This document shows positions 9,071 to 17,777 of a stretch of 64,000 nt of DNA, piece by piece. This DNA comes from Saccharothrix sp. Its GTDB lineage: Bacteria > Actinomycetota > Actinomycetes > Mycobacteriales > Pseudonocardiaceae. How positions within the stretch are numbered: position 1 is the first letter of the stretch; every line of letters starts with the position of its first letter. Under the pieces are notes generated by a model. It had not been told where the DNA came from. It saw only the letters and a list, made by a program, of their open reading frames with translations, and did no database searches. Location: the NCBI RefSeq assembly GCF_031180885.1, contig NZ_JAPSLK010000004.1, positions 62,001 through 126,000 on the forward strand. Direction: 5' to 3'. The translations under genes and the position numbers were made by a program.

Positions 9071-9688
9071 TCGCGGAGCAGGAGCACCGTGGCGCGGCCG
9101 GGGCGGGGGTCGGCGTTGAGGATGAGTAGGCGGTTGATGGCGCTGGGGCATGCCGTAGACCGCCTGCGCGCGGGCGGTCTCCAATGGCAGGGCGTGTTCC
9201 TCGACGCGGCGCAGGGCCGTGGGCAGGTCGGGCACGACCTTCTGCGCGCCGATGATCCAGACCGCGTGACCCGCACCGCCCGCGTTGGCGGGGAGTTGGC
9301 TGCCGCTGCCCGAGGCCAGCACCAGCGACCCCGTCTCGGTGACCGCGGCGACGCTGTTGACGACGAAGTCCGGGGTCGAGACCAGCCTGCGGATCTCGTC
9401 ACCGCCCGTCGCGCGGTCGACGGTCAGGATGCGGGGCCTGATGGCGTCGTACCGGCCGCCGGCGTTGAGGTCGTCGTCGATGCCGGACAGCCGGAGGGTT
9501 TCGCTGGCTCCGGTGAGCACGCTGGAACCCTCGGGGATCAGGTCCTTGACGCGGACGCGCGCGGCTGCGGCATCGTCCAGGATCTCTGCGGCGAAGCCGT
9601 TGGCGCGCAACGCCTCGGCGACGCGCTCCAGTTGCGGGGCCGAGGCCGGGTCGGTGAACGACGCGGTCGGGGTGGTGTCGTGCAGCAA
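9055..9688 (-). pseudogene. LUD-domain (LutC/YkgG-like) lactate-utilisation protein, single-base frameshift
   Basis: A TTG start at 9688 has AAGGAG eight bases upstream. The first 181 residues read as a LUD domain (GSSVLTGASETL, TPDFVVNSVAAVTETGSLV, AGGAGHAVWIIGAQKVV, YGMP). At a run of four C on the coding strand (9145-9148) the frame is lost. Dropping one C restores the family C-terminus (SAINRLLILNADPRPGRATV ... IGY) ending at 9055 and giving the usual ~210 residues. The break is either a real frameshift or a homopolymer error. LUD proteins act with LutA/LutB iron-sulfur proteins in L-lactate oxidation, but no such partners lie here; the nearby fucose pathway is expected to make lactate. 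Confidence 0.8.
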
Positions 9689-9720
9689 GGTCCTGTCTCC
9701 TTCTTGTCGTCCTCACCCGA

Positions 9721-9783
9721 TACGACAACGCAGCCCCTCGAAATGTCAGGCGACCTGACAAATCGGGTGGCTGCGTTGTCGTA
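9721..9783. promoter_or_regulatory. Nested perfect inverted repeats between divergent genes
   Basis: Outer arms of 15 bp (9721-9735 and 9769-9783) are perfect complements. Inside them TGTCAGG (9744-9750) and CCTGACA (9754-9760) form a second perfect palindrome with a 3-base centre. The unit lies between the LUD-domain gene (start 9688, minus) and the SnoaL-like gene (start 9810, plus). The inner palindrome looks like a dimeric repressor operator; the outer one could be a cruciform or a second site. Confidence 0.65.
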
Positions 9784-9809
9784 ATGGGAGAGGGCAAGCG
9801 AGGTCGCCC

Positions 9810-10253
9810 ATGGCCTCCTCCGCCCGCCGCCGCGTCCGCGCCGCACGGACCCCGGCCGGCCCGAAAGCCGAACAGGCGGGCATCGTCCGGCCGTTCAAGA
9901 CCGCCTGGGAGACCAAGGGCATCGACGCCCTGATCAGCCTGCTCGACCCCGACGCCACCGAGACCGCCGAGGGCGGCGGGCTGACCGTCACCCACCTGCG
10001 GCCGATCGTCGGCGGTGCGCGGATCGCCCGCGCCTACGCCGAGATCGCCCGGGTCTCCGGCCACCGCACGACGTTCCACGAGACCACCGGCAACGGCCTG
10101 CCCGGCCTGGGGGCCGAGCAGGACGGCGACCTCGCCACCGTGTTCGCGTTCGAGATCGCGGGCGACTGGATCAGCAACATCTGGGCGGCGCGGAACCCCG
10201 ACGAGCTCCGGCGCCGGCGGATCGGGGCTATTCCTGGGCCTTGCCCCCGGTGA
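9810..10253 (+). CDS. SnoaL-like protein resembling the C-terminal domain of SigJ/ECF41 sigma factors; probable remnant
   Basis: The 147 residues read like the tail of an ECF41 sigma factor: MASSARRRVRAAR resembles the end of sigma region 4, followed by a SnoaL-like fold (GIDALISLLDPDAT, PIVGGARIARAYAEIA) and the IWAARNPDEL ending. No sigma-2 or sigma-4 region precedes it. Its last 26 bases overlap the convergent permease gene, because the frame reads on past the NPDEL end (RRRRIGAIPGPCPR). It is probably a truncated sigma-factor gene, though a stand-alone SnoaL-like protein is possible. The start is weakly supported (CGAGG six bases upstream). Confidence 0.55.
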   Translation: MASSARRRVRAARTPAGPKAEQAGIVRPFKTAWETKGIDALISLLDPDATETAEGGGLTVTHLRPIVGGARIARAYAEIARVSGHRTTFHETTGNGLPGLGAEQDGDLATVFAFEIAGDWISNIWAARNPDELRRRRIGAIPGPCPR

Positions 10254-11271
10254 CGCGGGACAGGGCCAGCGCGATGAGGATGATCGTGCCGTTGAGCGCG
10301 CCGATCCACTGGGCCGGCACACCGCCGAGGGTGAGCACGTTCTGGATCAGGAACAGCAGCAGGATGCCGGTGAACGCGCCGAACATGGTGCCCTTGCCGC
10401 CGTTGAGGCTGATGCCGCCGATCACGGCCGCCGCGAACACGGTGAAGATGTACCCGTTGCCCTGCGCCGACGCGACCGACGCCAGCCGCCCGGACAGCAG
10501 CAGGCCGCCGAGCGCCGCGAGCAGGCTCGCCGAGACGATCACGATCCACAGGACCCGGTCGGTGCGGATGCCCGCCGCCTTCGCCGCGTCCACGTTGCCG
10601 CCGATCGCGTAGAGGGACCGGCCGAAGCTGGTGAACCCGAGCAGCACGATGCCGGCCGCGAACAGCGCCAGGCACAGCCACACCGACGCGGGCACGCCGA
10701 GCCACTGCGTGGTGCCCAGGTAGAGCATCGACTCCGGGAGCTGGAAGAACGTCTGGCCGCCGGAGATGCCGGTGAGGATGCCGCGCAGCACGATCAGCAT
10801 GCCGAGCGTGACGATGAAGCCGTTGAGGCCGAACCGGATGATGAACAGCGCGTTGACCACGCCGATCAGCACGCCGACCGCGAGGGTGATGGGCACCGAC
10901 CAGCCACCGGGCAGCAGGCCCAGTCCGTGGCCGGCGCCCACGGGCACGGTCAGCCACGCGGCGACCCCGGGCGCGAGCCCGACGGTGGACTCCAGCGACA
11001 GGTCCATCTTCTTGACGATCAGGACCAGCGTCTGGGCCAGTACGAGGACCGCGATCTCGGACATGGTCTGCAGGACGTTGACCAGGTTGTCCGGCTGGAG
11101 GAACACCGGGCTGACCAGCTGGCCGACGATCGCGATCACGACGATCGCGGGGATCAGCGCCAGGTCGCGCATCCGGGCGAACGCGATCCGCCGGCCACCG
11201 GCGACCCGGCCCCCCGGACCGCCCGCCGCGCCGTCCCCGGTGACCGGGGCTGCGGTCGTGGTCTCAGCCAT
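10228..11271 (-). CDS. Sugar ABC transporter permease (RbsC/AraH type)
   Basis: A 347-residue membrane protein with about ten hydrophobic helices. It has the family motifs around KMDLSLESTVGLAPGVAAWL and GGISLNGGKGTMFGA (RbsC-type permeases carry the DLSVG and GKGT motifs at these places). It is last in a minus-strand operon; its start overlaps the ATPase gene by eight bases. As the membrane channel of a CUT2 sugar importer it would pair with the ATPase and lipoprotein encoded just upstream. Substrate is inferred from context to be L-fucose or a related deoxysugar. Confidence 0.9.
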   Translation of the reverse strand: MAETTTAAPVTGDGAAGGPGGRVAGGRRIAFARMRDLALIPAIVVIAIVGQLVSPVFLQPDNLVNVLQTMSEIAVLVLAQTLVLIVKKMDLSLESTVGLAPGVAAWLTVPVGAGHGLGLLPGGWSVPITLAVGVLIGVVNALFIIRFGLNGFIVTLGMLIVLRGILTGISGGQTFFQLPESMLYLGTTQWLGVPASVWLCLALFAAGIVLLGFTSFGRSLYAIGGNVDAAKAAGIRTDRVLWIVIVSASLLAALGGLLLSGRLASVASAQGNGYIFTVFAAAVIGGISLNGGKGTMFGAFTGILLLFLIQNVLTLGGVPAQWIGALNGTIILIALALSRVTGGKAQE

Positions 11272-12769
11272 CGAGGTCCACTCCTTCCATCGCGGCCACG
11301 AGCTGGTGGTCGTGCCAGCCGCGGGGGATCTCGGCGACCACCCGGCCCTGGAACACCACCAGGACCCGGTCGCACATGCGCAGGTCGTCGAGTTCGTCGG
11401 AGGCGATGAGCACCCCGGTGCCGGACTCGGCGACCTCCTCGACCTTGCCGAGCAGGAACTCCTTGGACCGCACGTCCACGCCGGCGGTCGGGTTGATCAG
11501 CACCAGCAGCCTCGGGTCGTTGGCCAGCGCGCGGGCCATGACGACCTTCTGCTGGTTGCCGCCGGACAGGCCGGACACCGGCAGCTCCGGTCCGGGGGTC
11601 TTGATCGCGAGCTTGCCGATCATGGTCCGGGCGAACCGGTCCCGGCGGCGGCCGTCGATGAACCCGGCCGGGCCCAGCCGGTCCGGGATGGTCAGGGTGC
11701 CGTTGTCCGCGATGGACATCTCCGGCACGAACCCCTGGTGGTGGCGGTCCTGCGGGACGAAACCCACGCCCGCCGCCAGCGCCGCCGGCACACTGCCCGG
11801 CCGGGGCCGGTGGCCGGCGATTTCGACGACACCGCCAAAGGCGGCCCGCAAGCCGACGACAGTCTCCGCGATCTCGATGCGACCGCTGCTCGCGGCACCG
11901 GCCAGACCGACGATCTCGCCGGCGCGGATGCGGAACGACACGTCGTCGTAGGCGCCGGGAAGAGACGCGCTGTCCACCGTGAGCACGTCCGGGGCGTCCG
12001 CGGACGGGCCGTGGCGCTCGCCGGCGGTTTCCGAGGCGGCTTCGCCGGTCATGGCGGCGACGAGGTCGGCGCGCGGCAGGTCGTCGACCGGAGCGGTCAG
12101 GACGTGCCGGGCGTCGCGGAACACCGTGACGGTGTCGCAGATCTCGTAGACCTCTTGCAGGTGGTGGCTGATGAACAGGAACGTCACGCCCTGCCGTTGG
12201 AGGTCGCGGATCCGGTTGAACAGCCTGTTGATGGCGGACGCGTCCAACTGGGCGGTCGGCTCGTCCAGGATGATGAACCGCGCTCCGAACGACAGCGCCC
12301 GGGCGATTTCCACGAACTGCCGCTGCTCGACGTCCAGTTCCTTCGCGGGCGTGCGCACGTCCACGTCGACCGACCACGTGTCGAGCAGGTCCCGGGCCTT
12401 GGCCCGCACCGTCTTCCACCGGATCAGCCCGGTGCGGCCGTGGTCGTGCCGGTTGAGGAAGAGGTTCTCGGCCACGGTCAGCTCGGGGATGATCGTGGAC
12501 TTCTGGTAGACGCACGCCACCCGCTGCCGCCACGCGTCCCGGTCGGCCAGGCGCGGCGCGGGCTCGCCGGCGAAGGTCACCGCGCCCTCGTCCGCCGCTT
12601 GGAGCCCGGTGAGGATGGACACCAGGGTCGACTTGCCCGCCCCGTTGCGCCCCACCAGCGCGTGGGTCTGCCCGGGCTCGATCGTGATGCCGGCCTCGTG
12701 CAGGGCCACGGTGGACCCGAACCGCTTCGTTATCCCCGTCGCCTCGACCACGGGTGCGGCGGCAGCCAT
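11264..12769 (-). CDS. Sugar ABC transporter ATP-binding protein (CUT2, tandem ATPase)
   Basis: Start ATG 12769 gives 501 residues with two nucleotide-binding domains, as in RbsA/MglA. The first has Walker A GRNGAGKST (40-48), an LDVEQRQFVEIARAL segment and IILDEPTAQLD. The second has a degenerate Walker A (AGAASSGRIEIAE) and an intact signature (LSGGNQQKVVMARAL) with LINPTAGVD. This asymmetry is normal for the family. It drives the importer formed with the permease and substrate-binding protein of the same operon. Confidence 0.92.
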   Translation of the reverse strand: MAAAAPVVEATGITKRFGSTVALHEAGITIEPGQTHALVGRNGAGKSTLVSILTGLQAADEGAVTFAGEPAPRLADRDAWRQRVACVYQKSTIIPELTVAENLFLNRHDHGRTGLIRWKTVRAKARDLLDTWSVDVDVRTPAKELDVEQRQFVEIARALSFGARFIILDEPTAQLDASAINRLFNRIRDLQRQGVTFLFISHHLQEVYEICDTVTVFRDARHVLTAPVDDLPRADLVAAMTGEAASETAGERHGPSADAPDVLTVDSASLPGAYDDVSFRIRAGEIVGLAGAASSGRIEIAETVVGLRAAFGGVVEIAGHRPRPGSVPAALAAGVGFVPQDRHHQGFVPEMSIADNGTLTIPDRLGPAGFIDGRRRDRFARTMIGKLAIKTPGPELPVSGLSGGNQQKVVMARALANDPRLLVLINPTAGVDVRSKEFLLGKVEEVAESGTGVLIASDELDDLRMCDRVLVVFQGRVVAEIPRGWHDHQLVAAMEGVDLDG

Positions 12770-12792
12770 GTCGCTCCTCGCCTTCCGATGGG

Positions 12793-13845
12793 CTAGTTGC
12801 CCCACAGGGACTTGTCGTCGTTCTTCACGCTGGGGACCCCGTCGTATGTGCCGCCGTCGGCGGTGACCAGGGGTGCGGACAGTTGGTCCTCCAACACGCC
12901 GTCGCGGACCTGGATGATCGTGCTGTCGTGGTCGGTCTTGCCGGGGGAGAACGTCTTCCCGTCGATCGCGGCCTTCAGGTAGTACAGGGCGTACTTGGCG
13001 TAGAGGTCGGCCGGCTGGGAGACGGTGGCGTCGATCTTGCCCTCGGCGATGTTCTTGAGTTCCTCCGGGATGCCGTCGTTGGAGACCACGAACACGTGCC
13101 TCGGGTCGCTCGGCGGGACCAGCAGGTCCTTCTGCTTGAGCACCTGGAGCGTCCCGGCGAGCGCGAAGCTGGACTGCATGTAGACGCCCTTGATGTCGGG
13201 GTGGGCGGTCAGGTCGGTCTGGAGCTTCTGCGCCGCGACCGCGCCGTCCCAGTTCGTGGCCTCGCCGAACACCGTGATGCCCGGGTAGTTGGCCTTCATG
13301 CAGTCGTTGAACGCCTCGGTGCGGTCCCGGCCGTTGATCGAGGCGAGGTCGCCCTGCAGCATCACGACCTTGCCCTTGCCGCCCAGCTTCGCGCCCAGGA
13401 AGCGGCACGCCTTCTCGCCGTAGGCGCGGTTGTCCGCGCGGACCACCATGAACACCTTGCCGGTGTCGGGCCGGGTGTCCACGGTGACGACGGGGATCTT
13501 CTTCGCTTCCAGTTGCGCCAGGGTCGGCGCGATGGCGGCGGTGTCCTGCGGGGCCATCGCGACGCCCTTGACGCCCTGGCTGATGAACGTCTGGGCGTTG
13601 GCGGTGAGCTTCGCGACGTCGTTCTGCGAGTTGGTGGTCTTGAGGTCCAGACCGAGTTCCTTCGCGAACTCGGGGGTGTACTTGATGTAGGAGTTCCAGA
13701 AGTCGGTGTCGGAGCGCGGGTAGTCGACACCGACCACCGGGGCGCCACCGGTCTGCCCGGTGCCCGTCGCGCCGCACGCGGCGAGCGTGGCGGCGAGGGC
13801 GGTGACGAGGCCGAGACGTGCGTAGGTGCGGGCTGTGCTCTTCAC
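12793..13845 (-). CDS. Sugar ABC transporter substrate-binding lipoprotein
   Basis: A 350-residue periplasmic-binding-protein-like lipoprotein. The signal ends in a lipobox LAAC with C24 as the lipidated residue, so it is anchored outside the membrane. The mature part begins with PVVGVDYPRSDTDFW and has the type-I fold of RbsB-like proteins (FISQGVKGVAMAPQDTAAIAP, KIPVVTVDTRP, VVSNDGIPEELK). It lies between the SDR gene and the ATPase gene. Next to fuconate dehydratase, L-fucose is the most likely ligand, but other deoxy- or pentose sugars cannot be excluded. Confidence 0.9.
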   Translation of the reverse strand: MKSTARTYARLGLVTALAATLAACGATGTGQTGGAPVVGVDYPRSDTDFWNSYIKYTPEFAKELGLDLKTTNSQNDVAKLTANAQTFISQGVKGVAMAPQDTAAIAPTLAQLEAKKIPVVTVDTRPDTGKVFMVVRADNRAYGEKACRFLGAKLGGKGKVVMLQGDLASINGRDRTEAFNDCMKANYPGITVFGEATNWDGAVAAQKLQTDLTAHPDIKGVYMQSSFALAGTLQVLKQKDLLVPPSDPRHVFVVSNDGIPEELKNIAEGKIDATVSQPADLYAKYALYYLKAAIDGKTFSPGKTDHDSTIIQVRDGVLEDQLSAPLVTADGGTYDGVPSVKNDDKSLWGN

Positions 13846-13884
13846 GGCGGTTTCTCCTAGCGGGCGGGAGCCGGGGGCGCCAGA

Positions 13885-14640
13885 TCAGGTGCGGGGGCGG
13901 GTGCGCAGGCCGCTCATGCCGCCGTCGACGGCGAGGTCGGTGCCGGTGGTCGAGCCGGACAGCGGGCTCGCCAGGTAGGCGATGGCGTGCGCGACCTCGT
14001 CGGCGGTCACCAGGCGGCCCATGGGCTGGCGGGCGTTGAGCGCGGCCCGTTCCGCCTCCGGGTCGGCGGCGCGGGCCAGCAGCCGGTCGATCCACGGCGT
14101 GTCGGCGGTGCCCGGGTTGACGCAGTTGACCCGGATGCCGCTGCGCACGAGGTCGGCGGCGGTGGCGCGGGTGAGCGCCAGCACCGCGCCCTTGGTGGCC
14201 GAGTACAGGACGCGGTCGGGCAGGCCCGCGGTGGCCGCGATGGAACAGGTGTTGACGATGGCCGCGCTGGACGACCGGCGCAGGTGCGGCAGCGCGGCGC
14301 GGGTGGTGCGGACGATGCCGAAGACGTTGACGTCGAAGACTTTCCGCCACTCGTCGTCGGGGTTGTCCTCGATGCCGCCCTGCGCGCCGATGCCGGCGTT
14401 GTTGACCAGGACGTCGATGCCGCCGAGCCGCTGGGCGGCCTGCTCGACGGCCGCTTTCACGGTGTCGTCGTCGGCCACGTCCGCCCGGATGCCGATCAGC
14501 GGCTCCGGAACCCCCTCGGGGGTGAGGTCGAGGCAGGCGACGCGGGCGCCGCGCGCGGCCAGCAGTCGCGCGGTGGCCAGTCCGATGCCGGAAGCGCCGC
14601 CGGTCACCACGGCGGACAGCCCGGCCAGTTCCCCGGTCAT
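13885..14640 (-). CDS. SDR-family sugar (acid) dehydrogenase of the L-fucose pathway
   Basis: A 251-residue classical short-chain dehydrogenase: cofactor motif TGGASGIG (13-20), NNAG (80-83), catalytic S133, Y146 and K150, and the NPGTADTPW segment. D38 after the second strand (ACLDL) predicts NAD rather than NADP. In non-phosphorylative L-fucose degradation two NAD steps are needed: L-fucose to the lactone, and 2-keto-3-deoxy-L-fuconate to the diketo acid. This is the only SDR here, so it could do either or both. Its ATG overlaps the stop of the fuconate dehydratase gene by four bases (ATGA), showing translational coupling. Confidence 0.85.
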   Translation of the reverse strand: MTGELAGLSAVVTGGASGIGLATARLLAARGARVACLDLTPEGVPEPLIGIRADVADDDTVKAAVEQAAQRLGGIDVLVNNAGIGAQGGIEDNPDDEWRKVFDVNVFGIVRTTRAALPHLRRSSSAAIVNTCSIAATAGLPDRVLYSATKGAVLALTRATAADLVRSGIRVNCVNPGTADTPWIDRLLARAADPEAERAALNARQPMGRLVTADEVAHAIAYLASPLSGSTTGTDLAVDGGMSGLRTRPRT

Positions 14641-15944
14641 GCGGTGGCCTGCCGGTTCCAGACAGGCCCGTCCGGGAAGCGGTGGGCGGCGATCGAGGCG
14701 GGGAGCAGTTCGGCGCCGATGCCCGGCGCGGTCGGCGCGAGGTAGCGGCCGGCGCGGATGCGGACCGGGTCGGTGAAGTGCTCGTGCAGGTGGTCGACGT
14801 ACTCGATCACGCGGTCCTCCGTGGTGCCGCTGACCGCCACGTAGTCGAACATCGCCAGGTGCTGGACCATCTCGCACAGCCCGACACCACCCGCGTGCGG
14901 GCACACCGGGACGCCGAACTTGGCCGCCAGCAACAGGATCGCGACGTTCTCGGTGACGCCGGCGGTGCGGCTGGCGTCGAGCTGGAGGACGTCCAGCGCG
15001 CCGGCCTGGAGCAGTTGCTTGAACATCACCTGGTTGTGGGTGTGCTCCCCGGTGGCGACCTTGACCGGTGCGACGGCCCGCCGGATCTCGGCGTGGCCCA
15101 GGACGTCGTCGGGCGAGGTGGGTTCCTCGATCCAGTACGGGTCGTAGGGTTTGAGCGCGGCCATCCACTCGATGGCCTGCCGCACGCCCCACGCCTGGTT
15201 GGCGTCCACGGCGATCCGGATGTCCGGCCCGACCGCCTCGCGGGCCAGTCGCAGGCGGCGCAGGTCGTCGGCGGGGTGGGCGCCGACCTTCAGCTTGATC
15301 TGGGTGAACCCGTCGGCGACGGCCTCTTTCGCCAGCCGCACCAGCTTTTCGTCGTCGTAGCCGAGCCAGCCGGGGGTGGTGGTGTAGGCGGGGTAGCCGT
15401 CTCTCAGGAGGCGTTCGGTGCGTTCGGCGCGGCCGGGTTCGGCGCGGCGCAGGATGTCCAGCGCCTCGTCGCGGGTGAGGGCGTCCTCCAGGTAGCGGAA
15501 GTCGACCAGGTCGACCAGTTGCTCGGGGGACAGGTCGGCGAGCAGCCGCCACACGGGTTTGCCCTCGCGGCGGCCGTACAGGTCCCACACGGCGTTGACG
15601 ATCGCGGCGGCGGCCATGTGGATGACGCCCTTCTCCGGGCCGAGCCAGCGCAGTTGGCTGTCGCCGGTCAGCCGGCGGGAGAACGCGCCGAGGTCGCCCA
15701 GGACCTCGTCCACGGGCAGGCCGACCACCAGCGGCGCCAACGCCCGCACGGCCGCGACTTCGACGTCGTTGCCCCGTCCCACGGTGAAGGCCAGGCCGTG
15801 GCCCTCGGCCCCGGCGCTGGTGCGGATCGTGACGTAGGCGGCGGAGTAGTCGGGTTCGGGGTTCATCGCGTCGGAGCCGTCGAGGTCGCGCGAGGTGGGG
15901 AACCGCACGTCGACCGCGTCGACGGCGGTGATCAGCTCAGTCAC
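14637..15944 (-). CDS. L-fuconate dehydratase (enolase superfamily)
   Basis: GTG 15944 is chosen since GGGGGCGG lies upstream and the family N-terminus follows ([19 protein letters not shown]). The 435 residues carry the complete fuconate dehydratase active site: K217 and K219 (IKLKV), metal ligands D247, E273 and E300, and the D323/H350 dyad. Each lies one residue before its counterpart as I recall it for the Xanthomonas enzyme (K218, K220, D248, E274, E301, D324, H351). The enzyme dehydrates L-fuconate to 2-keto-3-deoxy-L-fuconate. It is first in a five-gene minus operon with the SDR and the ABC importer, divergent from the regulator. Confidence 0.93.
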   Translation of the reverse strand: MTELITAVDAVDVRFPTSRDLDGSDAMNPEPDYSAAYVTIRTSAGAEGHGLAFTVGRGNDVEVAAVRALAPLVVGLPVDEVLGDLGAFSRRLTGDSQLRWLGPEKGVIHMAAAAIVNAVWDLYGRREGKPVWRLLADLSPEQLVDLVDFRYLEDALTRDEALDILRRAEPGRAERTERLLRDGYPAYTTTPGWLGYDDEKLVRLAKEAVADGFTQIKLKVGAHPADDLRRLRLAREAVGPDIRIAVDANQAWGVRQAIEWMAALKPYDPYWIEEPTSPDDVLGHAEIRRAVAPVKVATGEHTHNQVMFKQLLQAGALDVLQLDASRTAGVTENVAILLLAAKFGVPVCPHAGGVGLCEMVQHLAMFDYVAVSGTTEDRVIEYVDHLHEHFTDPVRIRAGRYLAPTAPGIGAELLPASIAAHRFPDGPVWNRQATA

Positions 15945-16046
15945 CAGGCCGCCCCCGTTCGTGTGTCTGTGGCGTGTCAGCCAGGCAACAACCGGCACTG
16001 GACATGGGATGGATTTATAGGTTGCCGGGGGTGGCCGTGTCCAGAT

Positions 16047-16091
16047 CGCTGACCAAATGAGTCACGGAATCCGCAAAGTGGCTGGTCAGCG
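16047..16091. promoter_or_regulatory. Inverted repeat in the divergent fucose promoter region
   Basis: CGCTGACCA (16047-16055) and TGGTCAGCG (16083-16091) are perfect 9-bp inverted arms, 36 bp from start to start. They lie between the fuconate dehydratase start (15944) and the GntR start (16196). They could be paired binding sites of the GntR/FCD regulator. No other gene is seen in 15945-16195. Confidence 0.45.
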
Positions 16092-16195
16092 CTTCCTGGT
16101 GGGGGCGGCCGAGGTTTTGAGACGTCGGAGGTCTTCCGCGAAGATGGGATGTATTGCTAGCGTCCGGCCGCAGTGCAGATCACCGGGGAGCCGCC

Positions 16196-16900
16196 GTGTC
16201 ACTGACCGACAAGGCCATCGACCGCATCAGGGACCTGATCCAGTCGGGCGAGCTGCCGCCGGGGTCGAAACTGCCCCCCGAGCAGCAGTTGGCCGCCGAA
16301 CTGGGCCTGTCCCGCAACCTGATGCGGGAGGCGGTCAAGGCGCTGGTCGTGGCCCGGGTGCTGGAGATCCGGCGGGGCGACGGCACGTACGTGACGAGCC
16401 TGGAACCCGAGGTGGTGCTGGGCGGGATCGCGTCGGCCGTGGAGCTGCTGCGCGGCGAGACCCTGCTGGAGCTGACCGAGGTGCGCCGGCTGTTCGAACC
16501 GGTCGCCACCGGGCTCGCGGCGACCCGGATCAGCGCCGCCGAACTCGCCGTGGTCGAGGGGCACCTCGACGCCATGCGCGCGGCGAAGGACGACGTGGAA
16601 CTGCTCAACCAGCACGACGCCGCCTTCCACCGCGCGGTCGTCGCCGCCACCGGCAACGCCACCCTGACGACCCTGCTCGAAGGCATCTCCGGCCGCACGG
16701 TCCGGGCCCGGGTGTGGCGCGGACTGGTCGACGACAACGCCGCCAGCCGCACCCTCGCCGAACACGAGGCGATCTTCAACGCCCTGCTCGACCGGGACGC
16801 CGCACTGGCCCAGGCCGCCGCCCTCATGCACGTGACCACCACCGAGCGCTGGCTGCGCGAGCACGTCGAGCGGGACGACGACATCCCGCCCACCGGCTGA
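16196..16900 (+). CDS. GntR-family (FadR/FCD) transcriptional regulator of the fucose operons
   Basis: GTG 16196 follows GGGGAG at the right distance and gives 234 residues. Residues 4-66 form a GntR winged helix (SKLPPEQQLAAELGLSRNLMREAVKAL; RRGDGTYV). The rest is an FCD ligand domain with the usual metal-binding set D141, H145, H190 and H212. FCD regulators typically sense sugar acids or hydroxyacids, so 2-keto-3-deoxy-L-fuconate, L-fuconate or lactate are plausible effectors. It is divergent from the dehydratase/transporter operon and heads the catabolic plus-strand operon. Confidence 0.9.
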   Translation: MSLTDKAIDRIRDLIQSGELPPGSKLPPEQQLAAELGLSRNLMREAVKALVVARVLEIRRGDGTYVTSLEPEVVLGGIASAVELLRGETLLELTEVRRLFEPVATGLAATRISAAELAVVEGHLDAMRAAKDDVELLNQHDAAFHRAVVAATGNATLTTLLEGISGRTVRARVWRGLVDDNAASRTLAEHEAIFNALLDRDAALAQAAALMHVTTTERWLREHVERDDDIPPTG

Positions 16901-16925
16901 CCCCTCCGTTCTCCGGGAGAGACCG

Positions 16926-17777
16926 ATGAGACTTCTGCGCGTAGGTGCGGCAGGGCACGAGCGCCCCGCCGTCCTCGACACCGACGGCACCGCCTACGAC
17001 CTGACCCCGTTGACCGCCGACATCGACGGCGCGTTCCTGGCCGGCGGCGGTGTGGACCGGGTCCGCGCGGCCCTGGCGTCCGGCGGGTTGTCGCCGGTGG
17101 ACATCGCCGGGCAACGCGTCGGCGCCCCGGTCGCCCGCCCGGGGAAGGTCGTGTGCATCGGGCTCAACTACGCCGACCACGCCGCCGAGACCGTCACGCC
17201 CCCGCCCGCGGAACCGGTCGTGTTCATGAAGGCCGCCAACACGGTGATCGGCCCCGATGACACCGTGCTCGTCCCGCGCGGCAGCGTGAAGACCGACTAC
17301 GAGATCGAACTCGCCGTGGTCATCGGCGCGACCGCGCGCTACCTGGACTCGCCCGACGACGCGGACAGTGTCATCGCGGGCTACGCCATCGCCGACGACG
17401 TCACCGAACGGGCGTTCCAGCACGAGCGGGGCGGCCAGTGGGACAAGGGCAAGTCGTGCGAGACGTTCAACCCGCTCGGCCCCTGGCTGGTGACCCCGGA
17501 CGAGGTCGGCGACCCGCAGGGGCTGGCGATGCGGTTGCGGGTCAACGGCGAACCGCGCCAGGACGGCCACACCAAGAACATGATCTTCGGTGTCCGGCAC
17601 GTCGTCTGGTACCTCAGCCAGTTCATGGTCCTGGAACCGGGTGACGTGATCAACACCGGTACTCCGGCGGGCGTCGCGTTCGGCGCCAACGACTTCCCGT
17701 ACCTGCGGGCCGGTGACGTGGTCGAGGCCGAGATCGACGGGTTGGGCCGGCAGCGGCACGTCCTGGGGCAGGCGTGA
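16926..17777 (+). CDS. FAH-family hydrolase, probable 2,4-diketo-3-deoxy-L-fuconate hydrolase
   Basis: A 283-residue fumarylacetoacetate-hydrolase-fold protein. Motifs are KVVCIGLNYADHAAE, the metal-binding DYEIELAVVIG, GKSCETFNPLGPWLV and NTGTPAGV. Homologues in L-fucose and L-rhamnose pathways split the 2,4-diketo-3-deoxy acid into pyruvate and L-lactate; the location with fuconate dehydratase and lactonase supports that role. ATG 16926 follows GGGAGA. Its stop overlaps the lactonase GTG by four bases. Confidence 0.85.
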   Translation: MRLLRVGAAGHERPAVLDTDGTAYDLTPLTADIDGAFLAGGGVDRVRAALASGGLSPVDIAGQRVGAPVARPGKVVCIGLNYADHAAETVTPPPAEPVVFMKAANTVIGPDDTVLVPRGSVKTDYEIELAVVIGATARYLDSPDDADSVIAGYAIADDVTERAFQHERGGQWDKGKSCETFNPLGPWLVTPDEVGDPQGLAMRLRVNGEPRQDGHTKNMIFGVRHVVWYLSQFMVLEPGDVINTGTPAGVAFGANDFPYLRAGDVVEAEIDGLGRQRHVLGQA

